A stretch of 64,000 nt of DNA from Argentina anserina (lineage: Eukaryota; Streptophyta; Magnoliopsida; Rosales; Rosaceae), in contig NC_065876.1 in the NCBI RefSeq assembly GCF_933775445.1, forward strand, positions 26,722,001-26,786,000, in the 5' to 3' direction. The translations under genes and the position numbers were made by a program. The notes under the pieces were generated by a model. That model was not told the DNA's origin. It ran no database searches and saw only the letters and a list, made by a program, of their open reading frames with translations. Below are positions 1-11,056 of the stretch, piece after piece (positions within the stretch are counted from its first letter, which is position 1; each line of letters begins with the position of its first letter).

Positions 1-1380
1 ATTTTTACGTCCGCATAGCAGACTCAGAACTATCTAAATGATAATAGCTATCTTACCTCTATTTCCTGTTAATTTGTATTACTGTAATTAGTTTGATGTT
101 GATTTCTCATTTCAGGTGCAGGAAAGGCGCCGATAAAGTTGATTGCCAGCCTTTCAAATTACGAACCACTCAGCTAGCACAGCCACTAATGAATCCAGCC
201 AAAGAATACACAGACGTCTTGTCACAATATTACATTGGTATTGGTTTGGTACATAAACTTGTTTAATACATTAGTTCGCCACTCCTAATTGGACTCATAA
301 CCTTGTTGTTATCCGTAGTACTTTTTCTTAATTAAATTCCAGTAGTAGCAGAAGATTCATTTAAAAAGGGCCGGACCATCTGCAGCTCCATATTGATCAA
401 ATGATTGAAATCACCTTATTAGCATGAATTACAGAATTAGTGCTCGATCATGCCATTATATATATGCTTGAACATTATAATTAGACTATTTCTATTTACT
501 ATGTGCTTATATTTCAAATTACCTCGAACAATTACCTCGTACGTACGCATGCATGATATATACTAACAAAACATGCACCGACAAAATTTTGTTTCAATTA
601 GTTCAAAGGCACTTACAGTCTCTTACTATGCAGTTGCACTTAATTTGTTCCATCCTTTCTATTCGTCGTCAATTTTGAGTTGTAAGCTTTTGTTTTCATT
701 GGGCACTTATGGAAAGGAAATGAATTGGGTCGAATTGACTATCAAGAATCTGCCGTGCGCCTTAAGATGATGCATGACTCGTGGAAACTGTCAGACTTCA
801 GAGTCCTGTTGACTTTGTGATTAGTGGGTTTTGGTACGTACCAAAAATTCATGGTGTTGGTAAGAAATGAAACACATGATCGAAGACCTTTACCAAAAAC
901 ACTTGAAAATAAATACGAACTACTCGGTATAACTTGAAATTTAAAAAGGAAAGTTATCGATTTAATCCGATCCTAAAATATATCTGTAGACACATGAAAT
1001 TTAATTAAGTAAATTATCTTCGTTAAATGATTAAATCGACTAAGAGCCCAACAAAATTACACACGTGGCCCAAAAGTCAACAAAGTTGGTGCATATCCGA
1101 ATGAAACTCGTGTCAGTACATAAATGGATGATCTTAATTGAAGCTACGTGATTATGACGTAAATCGGAAATTGAATGTCGTTGACGATTCGAAATGGTAA
1201 TCGGACATTTGATTAAATTAATAAATTCTTTAACGGTTATAATTAAGTCAATTATTTTCTGTTTAATTAGTTATGAGAATAACAAATTTTAAATTAATCG
1301 GAAAATACATATTGATTTAATTATACAATTAAAGAATTTATTATTTTAAGTGTCATTAAAATATTCTATAAAATAGAAAT
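1..1380. other. Left edge, no supported gene
   Basis: No convincing gene. A possible splice acceptor (polypyrimidine then CAG) lies at about 101-116 and is followed by an open stretch to a TAA near 268, so the last exon of a gene entering from the left is conceivable, but the peptide is not recognisable. From about 820 onward the sequence may belong to the U3 part of the Ty3 LTR described next; I could not fix its left end. Confidence 0.3.
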
Positions 1381-1387
1381 TTTGACA

Positions 1388-1397
1388 CTATAAATAG
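1388..1397 (+). promoter_or_regulatory. TATA box of the Ty3/gypsy 5' LTR
   Basis: The sequence CTATAAATAG sits about 530 bases upstream of the primer-binding site, where the LTR promoter of this element should be. Transcription would begin about 30 bases downstream, near 1420, giving a leader that holds the tandem repeats at 1492-1748. Confidence 0.5.
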
Positions 1398-1491
1398 CCT
1401 TTCAACATGAAGAGAATGGGGATTTTTAAGACTTGAGAAGAAGAGAGAAAATCACTTGAGCAAGATCACTCTCAACAAATCCCGAAGTCTC

Positions 1492-1748
1492 TCAAGTCCA
1501 CGAAGGATCATCAAGCTGTCAAGCCTCGTTCTTCATCAAATCCAAATCCAAACTCAAGTCCACGAAGAATCGTCAAGCTACCAAATCGCTCGTTCTTCAT
1601 CAAATCTAAATTCAAACTCAAGTCCACGAAGAATCGTCAAGCTACCAAATCGCTCGTTCTTCATCAAATCCAAATCCAAACTCAAGTCTACGAAGGATCA
1701 TCAAGCTGCCAAGCCTCGTTCTTCATCAAATTCAAATCCAAATCAAAC
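1492..1748 (+). repeat. Four tandem ~64-bp units in the Ty3 LTR/leader
   Basis: Four head-to-tail units of 62-67 bases begin near 1492, 1554, 1618 and 1682. Each starts with a variant of TCAAGTCCACGAAG and contains CGTTCTTCATCAAAT. Units 2 and 3 are nearly identical; units 1 and 4 share a variant form. The array reads open in one frame as serine-rich peptide, which I take as a by-product of repeat composition rather than a gene. Confidence 0.85.
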
Positions 1749-1915
1749 TCAAATTCTCAAGATCAAGTGCACGTCACCCTTGAGCCAAGTCATATACGGA
1801 GATAGAATCAGAGGAGTTCACAAAGATTGTAACCCCGCGCTTGATATTCAATAAATTACATTTATTTGTACACGTGTCTGTCTTCTCTTATTGGTTTTCA
1901 GATTATCGTTCTACA

Positions 1916-1937
1916 AATTGGCACGCCCAGTGGGACA
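1916..1937 (+). other. Primer-binding site and 3' end of the Ty3 5' LTR
   Basis: The sequence TTGGCACGCCCAGTGGGAC directly follows a sequence ending in ...CTACA at 1915. A TGG-starting motif of this kind just inside the LTR, 60-70 bases before the first gag ATG, is the usual minus-strand primer site of plant Tat/Ogre-type Ty3 elements. The complementary tRNA was not checked. No second LTR copy was found in the window. Confidence 0.65.
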
Positions 1938-1984
1938 TTTTTGGCCTCTCATCTCCTTCTCCGAAGAAATCTTTCGTTTGTGAG

Positions 1985-3852
1985 ATGGCTTCCAAGAACA
2001 ACCAAGCCATTCCACCGAAGAAATCCAAGTCCACAACCGCAAGGTCAAACGGAGAGGCCGAACCGGTCAAGAAGTTCAAACAAACATCCTCCAAATCAAA
2101 GAGCGAATCAATTGCCCTTGTCACCCGGAGCGTGGCTAGAACTCAACCCACGACATTTTTGGCACTTGCTAGTAAGCCTCGTTAATCAGTCATCACCTTG
2201 GAGAGCTTGGGATCAATGGAGCATGCCTCTCAGAGTGAGAAGAAGCAAATGTCTAAAGAGAATGAGCCAAAAGAGCAATATCCTCTATCCGTTCATGGTG
2301 ATGGCCCTATCTTGGAAGACGTTTTCTCTAATGACGAATCAAGCACGGCGTCATACCATGGAAGTCCCAAAGAAGATGGCGATAACTTTCATTCTATGAC
2401 ACATGAATCCTCTTCTGACAGTGCGCAAGTCTTGGTGACGGGGGCATCCACAGTCGAAGAGCAACTCTCCAATCTGTTGGAGATGGTTGAAAAGCTCACC
2501 CGAACGGTTGAAAAGCTCACCCGAACAGTTGAAGAAAAGGATGTGCAAATCGCTGAGCTCTATAGCAAGTTGGAAGACCACAATGATGAGATTTCCACCA
2601 AAGGCTCGCCTGGCAGGAGCAAAGTAAATGAAAAGGGAGAAACGTCCAAGAACGATGGCGACTCGCTTGGTTCCTTATCACTCCAACAATTGCAAGACAT
2701 CATCACCAACTCAATTCGGGCTCAATATGGAGGTCCTTCTCGTGACTCCATCACTTACTCCAAACCTTACACAAAGAGGATTGACAGCTTAAGGATGCCG
2801 CTGGGGCATCAGCCTCCAAATTTCCAACAATTTGAAGGTAAGGGAAACCCAAAGCAACATGTTGCCCACTTCGTGGAGACTTGCAGTAACGCCGGGACAG
2901 AAGGCGATCACCTTGTCAAGCAATTTGTTCGCTCGTTGAAGGGAAATGCCTTCGAGTGGTATACAAACTTAGAGCCGGAGTATGTTGACAGTTGGGACCA
3001 AATGGAGCGCGAGTTCCTTAATCGATTCTATAGTACAAGGCGGACGGTGAGCATGATGGAGCTAACTAACACAAAGCAACGGAAGGATGAACCCGCGATC
3101 GGCTACATCAATAGATGGCGCTCACTTAGCCTTAATTGCAAGGATCGACTGTCAGAGGTGTCAGCCGTTGAAATGTGCATCCAAGGCATGCACTTTGATT
3201 TGTTATACATCTTTGAAGGAATCAAGCCTCGTTCTTTCGAAGAGTTGGCTACTCGAGCCCACGACATGAAGCTAAGCTTGGCAAGTCATAAGGGAAAGAA
3301 TGAAACCCTGGTCGACCAACGAAAAGAGAAAGCCTTTGGAAGTAGATTTGACAAGGTTGTGAAGAAGCCTTCCAAAGAATTAATGGTCATCAATACTGCA
3401 CCGGTTAAGATCTCTACGCGGGATAAGAAAGAGTTCAATAAGGTGGAACCTCCTCGAACCTACGATAGGAGTAAACACAGGAGCGAAAGACGTACCCATT
3501 CCCAAACTCTGATGTGGCGGGCATGTTAGAGGATCTGCTCGAAAACAAGATAATAGAGCTTCCGGAGTGCGAACGTCCAGAAGAAATGCATTGAGTCAAC
3601 GATCTGAAGTATTGCAAATATCATCGCCTCGTTAGTCACCCTATAGAGAAGTGCTTTGTTCTCAAGGATTTGATAATGAACCTCACCAAGCAAGGGAAGA
3701 TTGAGCTGGACGTTGACGACGTTGCTGAAGTCAATTGCATTACCGTAACATTCGGGTCGTTCGAGCCAGTTCCACTCCCTTTTCACCCGATGAAAGCACC
3801 GTTCTGTTTCACAAATAAGGCGCGCGAACATAAGAAGACCAAATAAGTTAAA
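1985..3852 (+). pseudogene. gag: Ty3/gypsy gag, frameshifted
   Basis: A gag polyprotein begins at the ATG at 1985 with a lysine-rich N-terminus, stops at 2183-2185, and continues in another frame from about 2198 to 3529. The central part (about 2820-3290) has the plant retrotransposon gag (capsid-like) signature, including FEWYTNLEP and FLNRFYSTRR, preceded by a short coiled coil made of two repeated KLTRTVE units. After a shift near 3490 the frame resumes with a Cys/His-rich tail (YCKYHRLVSHPIEKC, degenerate knuckle) and contains a TGA near 3591-3593 and a TAA near 3844. At least two frameshifts and one nonsense codon mean this copy cannot make gag. Confidence 0.8.
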
Positions 3853-6649
3853 GAATGTCATGCTTCCACGCCTATCCTCCAAGTTGCCTCTAATGTCGAT
3901 GATGAAGGATGGGTATTGGTCACTCGGAGAAGAACTCGCAAAGCTATGATGCAAAACTCACCGGTTGCCCGACCAAGCCATAAGAAATCACCTCCACGAT
4001 GGGAGGAGAACGGACGAGGACGTTTTGAGATGAAAGTCGTTCCATATTTGTGGAAGCCTCTTCGCCGGAAGTTGTCAAGAGAACACTTGCCGACAAAACA
4101 ACCGAATGTCACTTCAATGGCCACAAGTTGTGAAGTCAGCTCCAAAGAAGATGAAAAGCCTGAAGCAAGAGAAGTAAGTGCAAGTCAAGTGTTAAAGAAG
4201 AATGAGGTGTTGAAACAATTGGAGAGTCTACCTTTCCAACTTAGCCTCTCTGACTTGATGCAACTGCCAAAATCAACGAGATGCGCACTTGTGCAGTTGC
4301 TTATCGATGTAGGAAAACACTTCACAAGCATGAAGGAACGTGGCGCGTGTGATGCATATTGTGATACCATTCACTTCACAGATGATGATCTCCAATTGAG
4401 CTCTAAGCCACATAATCGGCCTCTTTTTGTGACAGGGTACATGCGAGAGCGGAAGTTGAATCGCATGCTCATAGACGGAGGGTCAGCAGTAAATATCATG
4501 TCCAAGTCAACTATGTCTCAACTCGGCATTAACGTTGATGAGTTATCAAGGAGTCGTCTCATGATTCAAGGTTTCAACCAAGGAGGACAAAGAGTGATAG
4601 GGATGATCAAACTAGACATGGATATCGGAGAGCTAAAATCAAACACCTTGTTCCACGCCATCGATGCGAAAACCTCGTACAACTTGTTGTTGGGACGGCC
4701 ATGGGTGCATGAAAATGGCATCGTGCCATCCACTTTACACCAATGCTTCAAGTTCTATCGCGGAGGTGTGAAAATCGTGGTAGGAGATACCAAACCTTTC
4801 ACAGAAGCCGAATCGTACTTTGCGGATTCTAAATTCTACAAAGATGAGGAGTCAATGAAAGAAGTCATTCCGGTCGGAGTACCCTCCACGGGGAAAGCCG
4901 CTAAAGTTAGGGAGAATGATGCCAAATCAAAAGACATTGAGCTTCATGGTGAAGTGTCGCAAAAAGTCTCATCTGAAGTGTCAACATCGTCTGCAGAAAG
5001 AAAAGCCAGCCATGCATTTCCGGTCCTTCGCTATGTTCCGAAGTCTAGACGAAGGGAGGGGGAATCTTCATTTGTGGGGACAAAGCCACAAGAGTGCCCA
5101 CGAAAATTAGAAGAGGATGATGTGAAATTGTTGAAGGAGGAGTCCACATTGCCATTAATAAAGGTGAGCAACCAAAATCCCACAAAGCAGCCATTAAAGG
5201 GGTTTGTCAAACCAATTCAAGGTAAGACGAAACATGGATCGCTGCCCAAGAAAAGAACAAGTGAAGGGTTTGATCCTAACGCATACAAGCTATTAGAAAA
5301 GGCCGAATACGACTTTGGTTCATCAAGCAAAAAGGACGACCAGACTGCAGCAAGGATGGCGCGTGAGCTCGATGAGTCACAAAAGAAGTTAAGAGAGCAA
5401 GGGGCAACACTTGATGCTTCTAAAGCTGGTCTTGGTTTCACTTCAAGCAAGCCAATCAGAATTTCAGGAAGAAGAAGGACGGAGCGCGCCAACGTGCAAC
5501 ATATCAGTGTCGAGGTAGTTGAAGAGAAGAGTCAAGAGGTTCAGTTAACCCCTCGCATTTCGTCGTTCGATCGCATTCGTCCAGGTTCTCAAAGAGCAAC
5601 ATCTGAACGTATTGAAGGATCCATCACAAGGGTGTCAGTTTTTAACCATGTGAACCTGACAGCAAGTAAAGGTTCAGTCTTCAATCGCATCAGTAGTACA
5701 ACCACTCGGACTACCGCATTCAAAAGGATGTCAAGTTCAGACAAAGATAAGAAAACGCCAAACCTCATTCTGCGAAAGCCCGTATTGGAAAGGATCCAAG
5801 CACCTAAGGAACGACAGATATGCAAGAGGAAAACTAGTTGTAGTCAAACGAAGATCAAAGAAATTCGAAGTCTTATCCTGTCACACATGAAAAGGCATTG
5901 TGTGTTGGAAGTGGATTCCACAGATAAACTCAAAGTGAAGCAACATACCATCATATTCACTAGCCAAAAAAGAGATAGCAACCTCGATAATGGCGGTGAA
6001 GATGACATTGTCCAAACCTCTTATTATATCATGGTGGCAGAAGCAGATGGCGTAGAGGAAGACGATCATGAAGATTTTGAAATTGAAGTAGACGAAACTC
6101 CTCCAGAACTTGAAGACGGGGGGCAAGCCATTATGGATGAACTTAAAGAGATTAACTTGGGAACAGAGGAAGACCCAATAGTTATTTTTGTCAGTGCGTC
6201 TTTAAGTTCTGAAGAAAAAAAAGAACATCTTGAGATGTTGCTCGAGTACAAAGATGTATTTGCTTGGACGTACAAAAAAATGCCCGGCCTAGATCCAAAA
6301 GTAGCAGTTCATCGGCTTGCTGTCAAACCAGAGGCTCGGCCAACCAAACAAACACAAAGACGTTTTCAAACAGAACTTATTCCTCAAATTGAAGTAGAAG
6401 TTCATAAGCTGATTACCGCAGGCTTCATTAGAGAGGTTCAATACCCCAAGTGGATCGCAAACATTGTTCATGTCAAGAAGAAGAACGGACAAATCCGTGT
6501 TTGTGTAAATTTTCGTGACTTAAATAAGGCGTGTCCAAAATATGATTTCCATCTGTCAATCATAGAGCTCATGGTGGATGTGACAACCGGGCATGAGGTT
6601 TTGTCATTCATGGACGGATCATCAGGTTACAACCAGATAAGGATGGCCT
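3853..6649 (+). pseudogene. pol: Ty3/gypsy pol: protease plus RT N-terminal half, truncated
   Basis: A long open frame (M at 3916) carries an aspartic protease with LIDGGSAVNIM near 4465-4500; the DGG form replaces the common DSG/DTG triad and is usual in Tat-type elements. A later LLLGRPW motif completes the fold. A low-complexity spacer follows. Reverse transcriptase starts near 6290 and reaches the VNFRDLNKACPKYDF and SGYNQIRMAL blocks. The YVDD catalytic block, RNase H and integrase are missing because the plus-strand copy ends at about 6649, where homologous sequence on the opposite strand begins. It is a 3'-truncated relic in this orientation. Confidence 0.85.
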
Positions 6650-8015
6650 TAACTGATTTAGATAATATGAACTTAACTGGATCGGCTCGCGCTACCAAGT
6701 GCATTGTGTAAGCTTGCATGTAATGCCTCAACTTTTGAATGGCGAAGACGAGTGCAAGACACATATTCTCTATCGGCGGATAATTCAGCTAAGGTCCGGT
6801 GAGGGTCCGACTTAAGTAGTACAAGTCTTTCTCCTTTTTGGCTTCATTTTCTTGGGCAAGAAGGGCCCCAAATGATCTCTCTTGAGCCGCGATGTAAAGG
6901 ATAAGAGGTTTCTTGGCGATAGGTGCACCCAACACCGGAGGATTCGCCAAGTATTTCTTTATGCTCTCAAAGGCATTGCAACAAGCTTCATCCCATACAA
7001 ATGGAACATCTTTCTTCATGAGTCGACTGAATGGTTGGCAGCGGGCCGCCAAGTTCGATATGAACCGTCTGATGAAGGCAAGTCATGCTTGGAGGCTTTT
7101 CAACTCATGCAAATTTCTTGGCTCTGGCATTTCCTGGATGGCTTTAATTTTGGATTGGTCTACCTTGATGCCTCGGTGCTTCACGATGAATCCAAGAAAT
7201 TTTTCAGAACTGACGCCGAATGCACATTTCAAATTATTCATTTTTAACTGGTACTTGCATAACCTGTCGAACACTCTTCGTAGATCTTGCAGGTGATCAC
7301 TTCTTTTCTTTGTTTTGACAACCAAATCATCAACATAACATTCTACATACTTGTGCAGCATGTCACCGAAATTTTTTTGCATAGCGCGTTGGTACGTCGC
7401 ACCGGCATTTTTTAACCCGAATGGCATGACCTTATAGCAATAAATTCCTTTGGGAGTTCAAAATGCAGTGAGTTCCTCATCTTCTAAGGCCATCCTTATC
7501 TGGTTGTAACCGGATGATCCGTCCATGAATGACAAAACCTCATGCCCGGTTGTCGCATCCACCATGAGCTCTATGATTGGTAGAGGGAAATCATCTTTTG
7601 GACACGCCTCATTTAAGTCACGAAAATCTACACAAACACGGATTTGTTTGTTTTTCTTCTTGACATGAATAATGTTTGCGATCCACTTGGGTTATTGAAC
7701 CTCTCTAATGAAGCCTGCGGCAATCAGCTTATCAACTTCTACTTCAATTTGAGGAATAAGTTCTATTCGAAAACGTCTTTGTGTTTGTTTGGTTGGTCGA
7801 GCCTCTGGTTTGACAGCAAGCTGATGAACTGCTACTTTTGGATCTAGGCCGGGCATTTCTTTGTACGTCCAAGCAAATACATCTTTGTACACGAGCAACA
7901 TATCAAGATGTTCTTTTTCTTCTTCAGAACTTAAAGACGCACTCACAAAAATAAGTCTTGGGTCTTCCTCTGTTCCCAAGTTAATCTCTTTAAGTTCATC
8001 TATAGTGGTGTCAGA
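6650..8015 (-). pseudogene. pol: Inverted Ty3/gypsy pol fragment: RT and RNase H
   Basis: Read on the minus strand this is a second copy of the same pol family. From 8015 downward it gives the RT start (matching plus-strand 6140-6480), then the FRDLN and SGYNQIRMAL region (about 7640-7490), MPFGLKNAGATYQRAM at 7427, the catalytic YVDD near 7335, and RNase H with LYIAAQ near 6900 followed by QAYTMHLVARADPVK near 6700-6670. Stops and frame breaks (for example around 7430-7460 and 7060) show that it is dead. It supplies the RT block absent from the plus-strand copy and joins it tail to tail at about 6650. Confidence 0.85.
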
Positions 8016-8124
8016 GAAGTTTATACCAATGGAGCTTACAAAATTGTGGTGGAAGACGGTTTGAGGATCGGTCCCATCAACGACAAGTTCTTGAAGAAGT
8101 ATTATGCTTGAAAACAAAAGAAAA

Positions 8125-8345
8125 CGCTCCAAGTCTGCACGAGCCTAAACTGCACAAGACACACAAAAAAAAAGTACGCTCCAAGTCTGCATGAGCTTAA
8201 ACTGCACAAGGCACCCATAAAAACCCCTTGAACTACGTGATGACTTGATTCTTTCTCTAGAATGATACGTAGGCAGCTTAAGAATAACAATCTTAAGTTC
8301 AGTCGCATCAAAATAAAAATAAGGGTTTGTCTGCCAATCATACAA
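8125..8345. repeat. Short tandem repeat and low-complexity link
   Basis: Two near-identical units of about 47 bases carrying CGCTCCAAGTCTGCA and AAACTGCACAAG lie at about 8128 and 8176, separated by an A-rich tract. The following segment to 8345 has no recognised coding content. It links the inverted pol fragment to the gene fragment at 8451-9320 and may be the untranslated part of either. Confidence 0.5.
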
Positions 8346-8450
8346 ATTCTTATTTCACTGATAATAAGTTGAATTTCAAAATCGATTGATTACAAGATGA
8401 TCCAAGAAAAAGGAGGAGCAAGTCTTGATCATTCAAGTCAATTATCACAT

Positions 8451-9320
8451 CTAGGTCAAACCCTTGAAGCTGCTACGATGTTCTTCAAAACTGTCTCGCA
8501 ACTTCTTTGCCTCTTCAATCTCTGTTACAGTCAGTTCTGGAATCTCTCGAATTTGACACTTCTTCTGTTCTAGATCAGCAAGTCTTGCATCGTGAAGAAA
8601 CAAGTCTGCATCCAGCGAGTCCAACGTCTGCTCTAGCTTATGTTGCTCTTTCTTCAAGTTATGAAGGGACTAAAGTGTAGACTGACGCCGATCAAAACTA
8701 TTTTGTCGAATTTCTTGGGCTGTCGTGATTTCAGACTCCGTCTCTGCCAATTTTTGGGCGCTGGTGCCCATGGCGCATTTGTGAGCACATGCAAGCCTTG
8801 CCGAGTCATATAGGGTAGCGCTTGTCATCAACTGCTACAATTTGTTTTTTACTGTTGATGGGTCGACTCTATATTTGCTAAGTTCATTCGTCAACATATC
8901 AAACTCATTCCTCCCAGTAATAATCATCTTCAGAGAATACGTCGCTATCACACCTTCTATCTTTGCACAAACTTCCGCAGCTGCTCGCATGCGGATATCA
9001 CGGAGCCATTGACTTGTATCCGCTACCTCAATATCGCACACAAAAGCTTCAGGAAATATTGCTTTTTCAGGAGGTTTTGTACTTCCCGTCGCCATGGACA
9101 AACCTGTGTATATGAGGGTGAAAATGGGCATAAATTATTGAAGAAATACGGAAAATAATATATAAACAAATTCACGTGTACCTCTCTGGTCAACTGGCTG
9201 TGGTTCACTCTCCTTTCGACGTACGTCCTTTTTTGGGAAAACGTTAGCTACACACTCATCAAAAGGAAATCGAACGCCGTCACCTGAGCAGACTTCATCA
9301 AAATAACCGATATCTTCGAG
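8451..9320 (-). pseudogene. Two-exon gene fragment, coiled-coil C-terminus, two nonsense codons
   Basis: Exon A (9320-9182) follows a polypyrimidine-AG acceptor and ends at a GT donor in phase 1. Exon B (9103-8451) starts after ...ATACACAG in matching phase and ends at TAG 8453-8451. Exon B encodes a helical segment with a heptad-rich end (LEQTLDSLDADLFLHDARLA). Two in-frame TAGs interrupt it at 8837-8835 and 8672-8670; the first follows NKL and precedes QLM, as expected for a CAG-to-TAG change. The architecture resembles C-terminal parts of plant mobile domain proteins, which is a tentative match. The upstream exons that would carry the mobile domain are absent. Confidence 0.5.
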
Positions 9321-10744
9321 CTGGGAGGAACAAAATTGAATCAAGTTGGCAATAAGTGAATTGTTGAATATGATACATAGCTAAAGGGGACGAGCACAAA
9401 AGCAAATACAACAAAAATGGTTTAAGTGTTTCCATGAGTGGTAAACACTTCAAAATACAGCAATCGGTTGTAAACAATTATAATTGTTAGAGATTGATTA
9501 CTTGCTAAATTTTTGTTACTATATTTATTTAAATAATTTTGACCCTTTTTGACCCGCCTAAATACTATTTCTGGCTAAGCCACTAGGTACACTAAGATGG
9601 AGGAACTGTTCTTGATGCATCTAAACCTTATAAAATATGATATGATCTTGCTAATGCGAATTAACAAGTCATCAGTTAATTAGGACTAAATCAATGGATG
9701 TGCTTATGATCTGTTTAAAAAACCTAGCTAATCCTTATCGTCTGCGAGACTTGTCGAGTGGGCTACGTTCACATGTGACCATTATACAAATCTGGTTAAG
9801 TTAGTTTAAAACCCAAATCAGATCAATAGCATGGTTGGTACTCATCATTATCACCCTTACTTACGTCTTCCAATCTTGAACGTATAATGTGGTCGGTCAT
9901 CATGTCTGAATGAAAATGCAGTACAAGTTCATGTGCATGTGCCCTAGTTTCCTTGCTCCATGACAAGTACACTGTGTAATTCAATATTTCAATACGTCAG
10001 CCCTAGATCTTCTGCCACGTTTGGTACGAAATTCCCCAGCTTTAAATTCTTAAACCTAAGCTGTTACTTTAGCATTAGCGAAGTTATGATCACAATGATT
10101 GACCACAGTAAACGGGACACGTAGCTGTTGCACCAGATGGCGATCGCTCGCCCAGTACTCACGTCAAAAGTGGGTCTTCCAGAGGTTCCGAGCTAAAACA
10201 AGGAAGAGGATTGTGTGAAGTGCAGGCACTAACCCTTAAAATAATACTTAATACCTAATCAGATTGATTTAAACTTAGATTTAATTTTCAGTTTCTCGTG
10301 GCACTTATGACGAGACTAACACCGTTAGCATAATTAAAACCTAAAATAGAAATATTAAATATATATTCAATCTGACCTGCAATTACTAATTAGAAATCGT
10401 CAATATTGGGTGGCAGAGTTCCGATTGGATTGGATTAGATTTTGGAGACAAAGGGGGAGGCAGGTTCGGGTTCGGGTTCGAGGGTCCCTAGAGGTTGTGG
10501 TTGCTCGATGGAGCTTTCTGCTCGGGTCGGGTAGAAGGGGAGGGAGGAGAAGGGGCGGTTGTTGAAGGAGGAGAGGACTTTGAGGGAGAGATCAAAGGTG
10601 GGGTTGGGTTTCCATTCGGGTTTTGAGGTCTTGCTGCATTGCTTTTCCAGCCGATTGAGGTGTGGTTTTTGGGGAAGGGGTGTACAGCATAAGGGGTTGC
10701 TTGTGTGTGCTATATCCAGTCTAGTGTTTCACGTCATTAGAGAT
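9321..10744. other. Intergenic, no supported gene
   Basis: Mostly AT-rich sequence without long frames. A GC-richer block at about 10430-10730 is open on the minus strand for roughly 100 codons without an ATG (it includes FDLSLKVLSSFNNRPFSSLP). It could be an exon remnant of a chloroplast-targeted type of protein, but I do not recognise it. Confidence 0.4.
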
Positions 10745-11056
10745 TTATTCTCTAAGGATGATGATTGGCTGGCAACATCGAGCCACGGCGGCGCGGAGGT
10801 AGCTACGATTAAAATGGTAGTGATGCAGATCTTGTTTTGGGTGGATGGGGAGACTAACAGAGTTTGAAAGCAAGTCACGTGCTGCTGGTTGTGCTTCACC
10901 ACTAGAGCTCTCAATAGACTCCACTAAAACAAAGTCCAAACATATAAAACAAAATCTATGAAGAAAAGGAATCTGAACTTCCGAAGAGCACAAAAGAATA
11001 ATAAGGGGAACAAGCAAAGCAAACAGAAAGGCTACGATCGAGTTGTTATGTATCAT
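10745..11056 (-). CDS. Hypothetical short secreted protein (weak)
   Basis: A 103-codon minus-strand frame opens with an ATG at 11056 and a strongly hydrophobic N-terminus (VAFLFALLVPLIILLCSS) that would serve as a signal peptide. The rest has no recognised motif. A GT donor right after the codons for LLCSSE and an AG just before the codons for ESIESSSGE could define a short intron, but splicing there shifts the frame, so the single-exon reading is kept. It may be a chance frame. Confidence 0.22.
   Translation of the reverse strand: MIHNNSIVAFLFALLVPLIILLCSSEVQIPFLHRFCFICLDFVLVESIESSSGEAQPAARDLLSNSVSLPIHPKQDLHHYHFNRSYLRAAVARCCQPIIILRE

Noticed and set aside
1456..1854. 132-codon serine-rich plus-strand frame
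   Set aside because: Spans the tandem leader repeats of the Ty3 element upstream of its PBS; repetitive composition explains it.
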